Source of the DNA: BNXB01 sp031548005
GTDB lineage: Bacteria > Bacteroidota > Bacteroidia > Bacteroidales > Azobacteroidaceae
Direction: 5' to 3'
DNA: 64,000 nucleotides
NCBI GenBank assembly: GCA_031548005.1
Contig: JAVBRK010000021.1
Coordinates: forward strand, 1-64,000
The notes below the pieces were generated by a model. The model worked only from the letters and a program-made list of their open reading frames with translations. It was not told the origin of the DNA and did not search any database. The translations under genes and the position numbers were made by a program. This document shows positions 26,127 through 34,761 of this stretch, in pieces. How positions within the stretch are numbered: the stretch's first letter is position 1; each line of letters opens with the position of its first letter.

Positions 26127-29090
26127 TTATTTTTCCAGTTTGAACCAATCCAGTTTGAACAAGTTACGGACTTCAACATCGCCTTTGAAGACTAAGTATA
26201 ACTTTTTATGAATCCCTCTTGCTTTCCGGCTCAATGAAGTCGACTGAATGATCCAGGTCTGATCTCCTCCGGTATTTTCTACTTCTAAAATACCGACCGG
26301 TTCACCGGATAACGTATCCAGATGTATTTCAAGCCGGCCTCCTCTGGTACCCGATGCGACTTTTGCAGTGAATTTGCTGACTCCATTGCCCAGATCAATA
26401 TCTTCATACAGTAAATAATCGTTATTTTCACAATCGCAGATATTAATTCCGGCTGGTGTCGTTTTTTCGATCGACAAACCACATAGGTTATGAAAGTTTT
26501 CTGCTTCAAAAATACGGCCGGCATCGTTCGAATTGTCTTTTCCGAAAATTTTCAGCTCAAAGATGCTTAATGCATTTTCGGCATTGACAATATCGAGGCC
26601 GTCTGCTGTCGGAGGAATATTTACACATGCCAATATCGTCAAACGGACAAATCTTGCACTTACAGGTGATTGATCGAACCGGGCATCTGTAACCGGAGAC
26701 TTTTCAACACCTTCGACGCTCCTATCTGCAAATGTTTTCCAGGCGTCGCTTACGGCAGCATCTTCCAGTCCGGAAGCGTCATCCTGGGATAAATAGTCGA
26801 TCTTATATTTATAAGTCCGGCTTGTAAACTCGAAATAAGTTTCTATCTCATCGACACGGCATTCGCTTCCCAGATCGACCAAGAGCCAAGGATCCTGAAC
26901 CCCTATCCCGGCATCCCAACGAGTACCGTAATTCTCATCGACTGCAAAATTTCCGGAATAACGGAACGAAATACCATAGGTGCGGTAACGGGGTGTAAAC
27001 GGGGAACTATCATAGTCCCGGGCCGAAGAAACCAGGGTTTGTTTGCCTAATGCGATGTTCTGCCGGGAATCTTCCGGTGGATTTTCGACAACAACAACTC
27101 CCTGATGGGTCGGTTTAATCACTTGTATACTCCCATCGGGATTAAAAAAGACTTCATCGATACAGGTTTGCCTTTTACTATCGACAAACGGGTAATGCTG
27201 CCGGTGATAGGCTATGAACGTCCGGCCGTTATAATCGAACATCGAGTGGTGGCCGGGACCTAATATCCGGTTGTTATCATCCCTGATTAAAATCGGGATA
27301 CTCATCGACTGGTTGATTTCACGATATGGCCCGGTGACATTTTCTGATACGGCATACCTTACATTGTAGTTTTCACTGCCATTGAACGACCACATCAGAT
27401 AATACAGGTCGTTCCTCTTATAGATATAGGAGGCTTCGAATGCGTTTTTTATTTCTTCTATTTGTGCATAATGATATGGACCGACAAATTCATTCGAATC
27501 GCTTTTATTAAAACGAGGATCTTTGTCGTCGAAATAGATCTTGCCGGCATGATCGAACCGGAGTTTCATCATCTTGAAATGCCAGGCATCGGTTACAATA
27601 TACATTGTATTGTCGTCGTCGACAAAAAACTGCCCGTCATAACCTTTGTAGAAGTACTTTCCCGGTGCAGTTCCGTTTGCATCTTCCCAGGGGCCCAGCG
27701 GGTGGTCTGACATTCCGATAAATGTATTCGAAGCTATGGAGTACATCAGATAATATTTCCGGGTAATCGGATTGTATTCTATACTTGGAGCCCACACGGC
27801 CGTAGTTCCGGCATAATCCGTCCAGCTTTTCGGAAAAACAACAATTTCATTCTTCCAGGTTTTACAATCTTTAGAATACCACATCTGGGCCGGATAAACA
27901 TTCCCGCCACCGGCTCCGTCATTAGTTCCATAGGCATAAAAAGTTCCGGTATTTTCGTCATAATAAAAAGAAGCATCGGCCAGGTAAGCCGGAACAGTCG
28001 GATTTCCTGTCTGCATTGAGAAAACATTCAAATCTTCCGGAGGGAGGCCCACATCTTTGATGGTTACTACAAATTCTTTTGTCAAACTATTTTCTCCTTT
28101 TTGGATCAAGGCTGTCAGAATTACCTTTGCATCTCCCGTCCCTGCATCCGGACGATGGATCGCTCCATCATCACTTAAAATCAGAGTGTTACCCGATTTC
28201 CAGGAGATTTTACTTCCACTTTTCCCTATCGACGGAAGAACCAGGTTGGAGGTAACAGCCGTTAAATCTCCCAGTAAAAGATTATTTTTATCTGTTTGAA
28301 CTAATGAAGCATCTGCTTCCGATGAAATCAAATTAATTTCATCATCGGTCAAGGCGTAATCGTATATTCTAAAATCGTCGATCATTCCGTCCAGATAAGG
28401 ATCCGGCCAGGTTGGGCGGCCGATATAGTTATCTGTAGTACATCCCATTAACGAAGGGTTTGTTGTAAAATCCCGCTTAACTTCAGCTTTTACACCATCG
28501 ACATAAAGAGTTCCGGTGTTTCCATTCAGAGAAAAAGCCAGGTGATGCCAGGCATTTGCCGACAATTTCTCTTTTTGACCCGTATAAGAAATGCGTTCTT
28601 CTTTTTTGAAGTGATCTTGATTCTCCGAATTGTTAGTTATCACCAATGAAACACCGTTTTCAGCATCCCCCCGTTGAGTTGTCAGAATAAGATACCGTTC
28701 CGTTCCCCGGGCAAATGTACATACAGTTTGATTGGAGGATTGTTCATCGATATACACCCAAGTCGACAGAGTAAAGTCTTTAATATTCTCCATGGCTCCG
28801 GCTGCTATTTTAAAACAGCCTTTGTTACTGAGCTTTGCGGCGCCATTGAAAAGTCCGGAAACCCAATCGATAGTTCCCCCACCCGCCATGGCATCTAATT
28901 TTGAGTCTCCACTTCCGCTGTTATGTGCAATATTTCCCGCAGTCTCATCAAAAGAGAAGTGCATGTAAGGCCGCTCTTTGCCGGCTCTAAGTCCGTCATG
29001 GTCTTTTCCGAAAGCAGCAATATTTGTAAAACTATATAGAATCATTACAATTGTAATAATTCCTGTTGCGGTCTGATTTTGTCTTCTCAT
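26127..29090 (-). CDS. Secreted multidomain glycoside hydrolase family 43 protein
   Basis: A 987-aa exported enzyme. Order: signal peptide (about 1-27), LamG/concanavalin-like jellyroll (about 40-255), a bacterial Ig-like region (about 262-346), a GH43 five-blade propeller (about 355-670), an F5/8-type-C-like carbohydrate-binding domain (about 675-850) and a CBM6-like domain (about 860-987). Likely catalytic residues are Asp372 (YLADAS) as base, Asp485 (YDGQFF) as pKa modulator and Glu552 (FEASYIY) as acid. GH43 enzymes cleave arabinose- or xylose-containing glycans; the exact substrate cannot be told. No SusC/SusD pair is near. The promoter (29095-29125) ends four bases before the ATG, which suggests a leaderless or nearly leaderless mRNA. 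Confidence 0.9.
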   Translation of the reverse strand: MRRQNQTATGIITIVMILYSFTNIAAFGKDHDGLRAGKERPYMHFSFDETAGNIAHNSGSGDSKLDAMAGGGTIDWVSGLFNGAAKLSNKGCFKIAAGAMENIKDFTLSTWVYIDEQSSNQTVCTFARGTERYLILTTQRGDAENGVSLVITNNSENQDHFKKEERISYTGQKEKLSANAWHHLAFSLNGNTGTLYVDGVKAEVKRDFTTNPSLMGCTTDNYIGRPTWPDPYLDGMIDDFRIYDYALTDDEINLISSEADASLVQTDKNNLLLGDLTAVTSNLVLPSIGKSGSKISWKSGNTLILSDDGAIHRPDAGTGDAKVILTALIQKGENSLTKEFVVTIKDVGLPPEDLNVFSMQTGNPTVPAYLADASFYYDENTGTFYAYGTNDGAGGGNVYPAQMWYSKDCKTWKNEIVVFPKSWTDYAGTTAVWAPSIEYNPITRKYYLMYSIASNTFIGMSDHPLGPWEDANGTAPGKYFYKGYDGQFFVDDDNTMYIVTDAWHFKMMKLRFDHAGKIYFDDKDPRFNKSDSNEFVGPYHYAQIEEIKNAFEASYIYKRNDLYYLMWSFNGSENYNVRYAVSENVTGPYREINQSMSIPILIRDDNNRILGPGHHSMFDYNGRTFIAYHRQHYPFVDSKRQTCIDEVFFNPDGSIQVIKPTHQGVVVVENPPEDSRQNIALGKQTLVSSARDYDSSPFTPRYRTYGISFRYSGNFAVDENYGTRWDAGIGVQDPWLLVDLGSECRVDEIETYFEFTSRTYKYKIDYLSQDDASGLEDAAVSDAWKTFADRSVEGVEKSPVTDARFDQSPVSARFVRLTILACVNIPPTADGLDIVNAENALSIFELKIFGKDNSNDAGRIFEAENFHNLCGLSIEKTTPAGINICDCENNDYLLYEDIDLGNGVSKFTAKVASGTRGGRLEIHLDTLSGEPVGILEVENTGGDQTWIIQSTSLSRKARGIHKKLYLVFKGDVEVRNLFKLDWFKLEK

Positions 29091-29094
29091 ATTA

Positions 29095-29125
29095 CAAATC
29101 TATGTAAAATTTTATAATCCGCAAA
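29095..29125 (-). promoter_or_regulatory. Consensus Bacteroides promoter immediately before the GH43 start
   Basis: On the minus strand TTTG (29125-29122), a 19-base spacer and TAGATTTG (29102-29095) match the consensus fully. Only TAAT separates the -7 box from the ATG. This gives the glycosidase its own transcription start separate from the permease array upstream. Confidence 0.7.
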
Positions 29126-29147
29126 CTCAGACAGCCTTATTAATACT

Positions 29148-31475
29148 TCATTCTGCTTTTATCGATTTCACCGGATTGGCTGTTGCCGATTTTATGGCCT
29201 GCCAGCCCACAGTTATTAATGTTAGTGCAGCCGTGATCAGTCCGGCCAGAGCAAATATCCACCAGTTGATATCGATCCGGTAAGCATAATCCTGTAACAT
29301 CCGATTTATCCAATAATAAGCTAATGGAAAAGCGATCGATATCGAAGCAACGACTGTGATCAGAAATTCTCTCGATAACATATTTACAATATTACCTACA
29401 CTGGCACCCATTACTTTACGGATTCCTATTTCTTTTGTTTTGGTTTCTGCGATATAGGTTACTAATCCGAAAAGGCCAAGACAGGAGACGAAAATAGTAA
29501 CCAGGGAAAAAATGACAAACAACCGTCCGAACCGGATATCCGATTGATACATCCGGTTGAAAGTATCATCCAGAAAGTTATATGTGAATGGAATGTCCGG
29601 ATTGTATTGTTTCCATAATTTTTCAACGTTGGCAATCGCTTTTGAGGCATCCTGAGCAGTAGTTCGCACATAAAGATCTCCGACCGTATTATATCTCATA
29701 ACCATCGGTTCTATTTCTTTATGCAAGTCGGCAAAGTTAAAATCTTTGACGACCCCTACGATGGTCCCCCGGATCCCTCCTGATGCAACCATCCATTTTC
29801 CGACAGCGGGCTTTTCCATTCCCATTGCTTTCATGGCTGTTTCATTGATAACAAACTGCTCTTTCGGAACAAGTGTAAAACTACCTCCTTCAATAAAAGT
29901 CATGTGCATTGTTTTGAAAAAAGAAGAGTCCACCCATATCCGACCGTGATTAAAACTACCATTACCAGATTTTCCCTGCCAATCAGATACAAAATGACTA
30001 TCCTGCACCTCTACAATGTCTCCACTTCCACAGCTGACATCACGAATGGCGGCGTTTTTCAATAACTCGGTTTTTATGGCGTTATAGTGATTCTTCATAG
30101 ACAAATTACAGGTAAACACATACTCCCGATCAAATCCGAGATCCTTTTTACGGATATAATTTATCTGAGCCTGCATCGCGATGGTAATAACAATCAGAAC
30201 TACAGACGAGCCAAATTGAAAGATAACCAGAGTTTTTCGAAAAAAGCTTTCTTTATGTACTCTTAATTTTTCTCCTATCGGTTTGAACGATGATAGTTGC
30301 CAGGCTGGATATAAACCGGCTAACAGCAGGATTAAAACGAATACAGTTCCATAAATAAACCATACATGAATACCAAATCCATGAAGAGAAAGGGATTTCC
30401 CCGATAAATAATTATATCCCGGGAGCAACAATACACTCAGCAACAAAGAAACTAAAACAGCGATAAGAAATAAAATAGCCGCTTCGGACAACAATTGTGT
30501 AAACAATCTTTTTCTTCGGGCTCCTAATATTTTCTTTAAACTGATTTCACGCTGACGTTTTGATGATCTGGCAGTAATTAGATTCACATAATTAATACAA
30601 GCGATACCCATAATAACAATTGCAATCCACTGGAATAAACTAACCGTTTTGATTCCGTCCGGTTCACCATTCATTTTGTAAAGATGCCGGTCAATCAAGG
30701 GTTGTAGCGTAAAACTGCGCGTATTCAGGTAATTGTCGACTTGTCGTTTGGTTGCCTGTTGAGATAAGTAGCTTACATCGGCATTTGGTTTTATTCGCAA
30801 ATAGGTCTGGTATTCACATCCCCCGAATGAATCCAGAAGTTCCAGTATATACTGGCTCTCGCTGCCGGCAAATATTCCAAAGGAACAGATCAGGTCGGCT
30901 TTCGGCACACTCGTATTATCGGGAAAATCTTTCATGATTCCGGCAACATAAACACTGGACAAACCATCAATTTTTATTTCTTTCCCTATGGGATTTTCAT
31001 CCCGGAACAACTCCGTAGATAAACTTTTACTGATAACAGCTTTGTTAGAGGTACTACTCAATTCCTGTTCATTACCCCCTATCACGGGGAAATTAAAAAA
31101 TGAGAAAAATGTACTGTCGGCAAAAAGCAGTTTTTTAGATTCTGTTTTCAGATCTCCTACCATCAAATATTTCCTGGTCGTTTCGTATATTCGGCAAGAA
31201 CTCTCAACTTCCGGAAAATTTTGTTCAAAAAACGGGCCGATAAGACCCGGGGCCAAATCCATAGATTCGGTTCCCCCATCACTCTTGAAATGGGTGATAA
31301 CCTGATAAATATCCTTTGGATTCTGATGAAATTGATCGTAACTTTTTTCATCCTGTGCCCACAAAAAAATAAAAGTACAGGCCACCAGGCCTATCGACAT
31401 CCCAATGAGATTAATCATTGAATACAGTCCGTTTTTATGGAGATTACGAATGGCTATTTTCAGATTGTAGAACAT
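29148..31475 (-). CDS. FtsX/MacB-like ABC permease (array member 7, last)
   Basis: A 775-aa permease of the MacB type. TM1 (about 20-41) is followed by a periplasmic MacB_PCD domain, a first FtsX domain with three TM helices (about 285-400), another TM (about 423-443), a second periplasmic domain, and a C-terminal FtsX domain (about 655-775) containing ETKTKEIGIRKVMGASVGNI. It ends NPVKSIKAE, as all seven permeases here do with small changes. Fused tandem FtsX domains mean one chain could serve as a full permease. It carries no ATPase domain and must use an ATPase encoded in the array. Its closest relatives in the window are members 6 and 4. Confidence 0.92.
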   Translation of the reverse strand: MFYNLKIAIRNLHKNGLYSMINLIGMSIGLVACTFIFLWAQDEKSYDQFHQNPKDIYQVITHFKSDGGTESMDLAPGLIGPFFEQNFPEVESSCRIYETTRKYLMVGDLKTESKKLLFADSTFFSFFNFPVIGGNEQELSSTSNKAVISKSLSTELFRDENPIGKEIKIDGLSSVYVAGIMKDFPDNTSVPKADLICSFGIFAGSESQYILELLDSFGGCEYQTYLRIKPNADVSYLSQQATKRQVDNYLNTRSFTLQPLIDRHLYKMNGEPDGIKTVSLFQWIAIVIMGIACINYVNLITARSSKRQREISLKKILGARRKRLFTQLLSEAAILFLIAVLVSLLLSVLLLPGYNYLSGKSLSLHGFGIHVWFIYGTVFVLILLLAGLYPAWQLSSFKPIGEKLRVHKESFFRKTLVIFQFGSSVVLIVITIAMQAQINYIRKKDLGFDREYVFTCNLSMKNHYNAIKTELLKNAAIRDVSCGSGDIVEVQDSHFVSDWQGKSGNGSFNHGRIWVDSSFFKTMHMTFIEGGSFTLVPKEQFVINETAMKAMGMEKPAVGKWMVASGGIRGTIVGVVKDFNFADLHKEIEPMVMRYNTVGDLYVRTTAQDASKAIANVEKLWKQYNPDIPFTYNFLDDTFNRMYQSDIRFGRLFVIFSLVTIFVSCLGLFGLVTYIAETKTKEIGIRKVMGASVGNIVNMLSREFLITVVASISIAFPLAYYWINRMLQDYAYRIDINWWIFALAGLITAALTLITVGWQAIKSATANPVKSIKAE

Positions 31476-31514
31476 AATTTTTTAATTGATAATTGATAAT
31501 TGTCAATTAGTTTT

Positions 31515-33899
31515 TTATTCTGTCTTTATTGATTTTACCGGATTGGAAGTTGCTGCTTTCACCGCTTGCCAACCTACGGTTAATAATGTTAAAACGATCG
31601 TTATCATTCCTGCTAATGCAAATATCCACCATCCGATACCGATCCGATAAGCATAATCCTGGAGCATTTTATCCAACCAGTAGTACGCCAACGGAAAAGC
31701 AATCAGCATCGCGATACCGACCAAAATCAGAAATTCTTTTGAAAGCATCCGGACAATATTACTTACACTGGCTCCCAATATTTTCCGGATGCCGATTTCT
31801 TTTGTTTTTGTTTCGGCAGTATAAGTAACCAATCCAAACAAACCGAGGCAGGAAATCAGGACGGAAATAACTGAAAAAAAGCTGAATAACTGTCCTTTCT
31901 GAGATTCTGAACGATACATTTCGTTAAAAGCATCATCCAAAAAACGGTAAGTAAGCGGGAAAGCCGGACTGATTTTTTTCCAGACTTTTTCGGTTGCAAC
32001 CACAGCCTCCTGGGTTTTTCCCGGTTGTGTTTTGACATAGATTGTAGAATACGAATAGGCATTCATTGAGGGCATATGCACAGCTCGTGGAGACAAGTGC
32101 ATGATAAGTGGCCCGATAACCGAATTAAGCGGTTCGAAATGAAAATCTTTTATTACACCAGCAATCGTATATTGTTGATTGCGCATAGGGATCGATATTC
32201 TTTTCCCAACCGGATTTTCCATTCCTATTTGTTTGATCGCCGTTTCATTCACTAAACAAAAAGAGCTGTCGGCTGGAGTTCCGGTATATCCCGGGCCTTC
32301 TGTCAATTTCATATTCATGATGGAACTGAAATTCCGGTCGGTTTCCCAGATAGCCGTCATGATCTGATTTTCGGACGATTTTCCCTCCCAATCGACTGTT
32401 TCCCAGCCCCCGGCATACAAAATACTCCCCTGAGATCCGGTTACCCCGGCTATAGCGGGTTCTTTTTCCAATTCCGACTTGAAGCTATCGTAATGCGTAC
32501 GAATATCTAAGTTGGTAAACACGTTCATTTCAAGTACTTGCTCCCGGTCGTATCCTAATTGTTTGTGCTGTATGTAATGCAATTGACTATTAACAACGAT
32601 AGCCGAAGTAATGAAAACCGCAACCGTAACAAATTGGAATACCACCAATATTTTTCTTAACGAAAACCCAACTTTCCCTCCTTTAGGTTGCATCCTCAAC
32701 GATTGGACAGGATGGAATGATGACAATTTCAATGTAGGATAAACCCCTGAAAACAAAGTAACAAACAACAGCATACACCCACAGGTACCCCAAATAATCG
32801 GATTGGCAGGGTTGAATACAAAATGTTTTCCGGTTATATTATTGTATGAAGGAATCAGAAGGAATACCAAGAACAAGGCAATAACCAACGATAGAGTTAT
32901 TAAAATCAGGGTTTCATTCATTAATTGTCCGAATAATTTCCTTTTTGGGGCCCCTAATATTTTTTTCACTCCGATTTCTTTATTTCGTTTATTGGCCCTT
33001 GCTGTGGTTAAGTTTACATAATTGATGCAGGCAATAACCAGTAAGCTCAGAGCCACAATTGAAAATAAACGGACAGAAGCCATTCCGCTTTCTTTCCCGT
33101 CCGGAGCATGCAACCGGAGATCTGCCAAAGGTTGCAAGCCGAAAGCATGGAGTTTTATTTTTGAAAAGTTTTTCTCCTGGCTTTCGAGCAATTGCTGCGC
33201 AACTGCATTTTTATCGGCATCCGGTCGCAGGAGGAAAAAATTTCTCCAGCTCCAGTTTATCCAGGTATTTTTATGCCGGGATCGTTCGAAAGAGAAAATA
33301 GCGTCGTATTGCAGTTCAGAGTTTTTAGGCTGATCGGCTATTACGGCTGAAACATAATATATTTCATTACTTCCCATCTGACTATTCCCCCCGGATAATT
33401 CTTTCCCTAAAGCAGGCTCATTCCCAAAAATCTTTTTTGCCATACTTTGTGTCAGCACTACCGAGTATGGATCGGGCCAGGCTTGGTTGGCCGAACCTTC
33501 GATAAACCGGACATCGAAAATGCGGAAGAAAGTTGTATCTGCAGCAATAAAACGATTTTCGAAGAATTTTTTATCGTTGTACCCGACATATCCCAGATCG
33601 TAATTCATGTTAACGGCACAGGCATTTTCCACTCCGGGAATTTCAGTCCTTGCGTAGTAGGAAACAGCTGTCGGAGTAGAAACCCCGAAGCTTTCTTTTC
33701 CTTCGTTATTCATATTTGTCGTTACAAGGTAAATATCTTTCGACCGGTTATAAAACCTGTCGTAACTCAACTCATCAACGATCCAGAACAAAATCAGAAT
33801 ACAGGTTGCCAAACTAACGGATAATCCGATCATATTAATCATGGAATAAATTCCATTGGACCGGAGATTCCTGATTGCAATTTTCAGATTGTAAAACAT
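31515..33899 (-). CDS. FtsX/MacB-like ABC permease (array member 6)
   Basis: A 794-aa permease, the second longest of the set. It begins MFYNLKIAIRNLRSNGIYS like member 7 and has the same plan: TM1, periplasmic domain, FtsX with KEIGVKKILGAPKRKLFGQL, TM, periplasmic domain, and FtsX with ETKTKEIGIRKILGASVSNIV, ending NPVKSIKTE. It is separated from member 5 by the toxin-antitoxin cassette; a terminator at 33944-33986 lies just upstream, so it may need its own promoter, which I could not identify. It is 39 bases from member 7. Confidence 0.92.
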   Translation of the reverse strand: MFYNLKIAIRNLRSNGIYSMINMIGLSVSLATCILILFWIVDELSYDRFYNRSKDIYLVTTNMNNEGKESFGVSTPTAVSYYARTEIPGVENACAVNMNYDLGYVGYNDKKFFENRFIAADTTFFRIFDVRFIEGSANQAWPDPYSVVLTQSMAKKIFGNEPALGKELSGGNSQMGSNEIYYVSAVIADQPKNSELQYDAIFSFERSRHKNTWINWSWRNFFLLRPDADKNAVAQQLLESQEKNFSKIKLHAFGLQPLADLRLHAPDGKESGMASVRLFSIVALSLLVIACINYVNLTTARANKRNKEIGVKKILGAPKRKLFGQLMNETLILITLSLVIALFLVFLLIPSYNNITGKHFVFNPANPIIWGTCGCMLLFVTLFSGVYPTLKLSSFHPVQSLRMQPKGGKVGFSLRKILVVFQFVTVAVFITSAIVVNSQLHYIQHKQLGYDREQVLEMNVFTNLDIRTHYDSFKSELEKEPAIAGVTGSQGSILYAGGWETVDWEGKSSENQIMTAIWETDRNFSSIMNMKLTEGPGYTGTPADSSFCLVNETAIKQIGMENPVGKRISIPMRNQQYTIAGVIKDFHFEPLNSVIGPLIMHLSPRAVHMPSMNAYSYSTIYVKTQPGKTQEAVVATEKVWKKISPAFPLTYRFLDDAFNEMYRSESQKGQLFSFFSVISVLISCLGLFGLVTYTAETKTKEIGIRKILGASVSNIVRMLSKEFLILVGIAMLIAFPLAYYWLDKMLQDYAYRIGIGWWIFALAGMITIVLTLLTVGWQAVKAATSNPVKSIKTE

Positions 33900-33943
33900 A
33901 ATTGTAAAAATTGTACCATCACATGCCTTATGGTCTTATTAAT

Positions 33944-33986
33944 AAAAAAAGCGTATAAATCATTTTAACATTTGATTTACACGCTT
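33944..33986 (-). terminator. Rho-independent terminator of the toxin-antitoxin operon
   Basis: On the minus strand a 14-bp stem (33986-33973 with 33962-33949, one G-U pair) encloses a 10-base loop and is followed by a run of T. It lies 19 bases after the antitoxin stop. Its 5' arm is part of the 15-bp repeat that recurs inverted at 34709-34723. Confidence 0.8.
33972..33986 (+). repeat. 15-bp inverted repeat, left boundary of the toxin-antitoxin cassette
   Basis: TTGATTTACACGCTT is the exact reverse complement of 34709-34723. An imperfect third copy (33949-33962) forms the other arm of the terminator. Confidence 0.75.
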
Positions 33987-34005
33987 GAGAATAAGCTATA
34001 TTTTA

Positions 34006-34305
34006 TTAAAAAATTACATTGATTGAAAGGCGGCCTCCTAAACCATGTTCTATAATTCTAACTAATGTAGATAACCGAATATCACTTGCATCATTTTCTA
34101 TTCTGGAAATATAAGATTTATTGGTATCGCATTTTTCTGCCAGTTCTTTTTGCGATAAATTCCGGCTTATTCTGGCTTCACGGATAATTACTCCTAACTT
34201 AAAAGCCTCATACCCCTCATCAAATTTTTGACGGCTTTCGGTTCCAGCTTTTCCGAATTCTTTGTCCAATATCTCATCGAGGGATGTTAAATTATTCTTT
34301 TTCAT
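34006..34305 (-). CDS. XRE-family helix-turn-helix antitoxin (HigA-like)
   Basis: A 99-aa protein with an XRE/Cro-type helix-turn-helix in the C-terminal half (about 35-90: SQKELAEKCDTNKSYISRIENDASDIRLSTLVRIIEH). Antitoxins of this type bind their toxin and repress their own operon. It overlaps the upstream toxin gene by 14 bases, with the toxin first, as in HigBA modules. It is followed by an intrinsic terminator. The module sits inside the permease array and is probably transcribed on its own. Confidence 0.88.
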   Translation of the reverse strand: MKKNNLTSLDEILDKEFGKAGTESRQKFDEGYEAFKLGVIIREARISRNLSQKELAEKCDTNKSYISRIENDASDIRLSTLVRIIEHGLGGRLSINVIF

Positions 34306-34636
34306 TCAAATACTCCTTTCTGATTTTGATTGCTTTTTTAATTTCTTTTTTCGGCGTTTTCTGTGTCGTTTTTTGGAATCCATTCTCCAGAATAACCAGA
34401 TTTCCTTCATCAAAAAAACAAAATATACGATAAATATTACTTTCAAATTCAATCCGGATTTCATATATTCCATGTGTACCCTCTATATGTCGAAAGTATT
34501 TGGATGGTATAATTTCCAGATCTCGGACGATTCCCAGAACATAAGCAACTTTTTCTTTTAGTTCAACTGTTTGAGTTGAAAAAAAATCAAGAAAATAACT
34601 TCTGTAAGCGACAATTTTCCTCTCAGATTTTCCCAT
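34292..34636 (-). CDS. RelE/HigB-superfamily toxin (Gp49-like)
   Basis: A 114-aa protein of the phage-derived Gp49-like / HigB group (RelE fold), whose members cleave mRNA on the ribosome. Supporting segments are FRHIEGTHGIYEIRIEFESN and YRIFCFFDEGNLVILENGFQKTTQKTPKKEIKKA, the conserved C-terminal half. The start is set at 34636 (MGKSERK), because a consensus promoter at 34655-34686 overlaps the longer in-frame ATG at 34657. It precedes and overlaps the XRE antitoxin gene. Toxic activity is inferred from the family only. Confidence 0.88.
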   Translation of the reverse strand: MGKSERKIVAYRSYFLDFFSTQTVELKEKVAYVLGIVRDLEIIPSKYFRHIEGTHGIYEIRIEFESNIYRIFCFFDEGNLVILENGFQKTTQKTPKKEIKKAIKIRKEYLNEKE

Positions 34637-34654
34637 AGTTTTGGTTTTGTCCGA

Positions 34655-34686
34655 CAAAGATACCTAATTAGACAACCCTCTCCAAA
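34655..34686 (-). promoter_or_regulatory. Consensus promoter of the toxin-antitoxin module
   Basis: Minus strand TTTG (34686-34683), a 20-base spacer and TATCTTTG (34662-34655). It fits the Bacteroides consensus and places the transcription start about 10 bases before the ATG at 34636. The module is thus independent of the surrounding permease operon. Confidence 0.75.
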
Positions 34687-34708
34687 TTATATCTTATAAT
34701 TTTTCAAA

Positions 34709-34723
34709 AAGCGTGTAAATCAA
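34709..34723 (+). repeat. 15-bp inverted repeat, right boundary of the toxin-antitoxin cassette
   Basis: AAGCGTGTAAATCAA is the exact reverse complement of 33972-33986. On this side there is a single copy with no hairpin partner, lying between the member 5 permease stop and the module promoter. Confidence 0.75.
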
Positions 34724-34761
34724 TATGTCAAAGAACTATTTATAATTACCCTATCATTCAT

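Noticed and set aside
33949..33986. Integron attC-like recombination site at the end of the toxin-antitoxin module
   Set aside because: The palindrome lacks the conserved core sites and is followed by a T run on the transcribed strand, so it reads as an ordinary terminator; no integrase gene is nearby.
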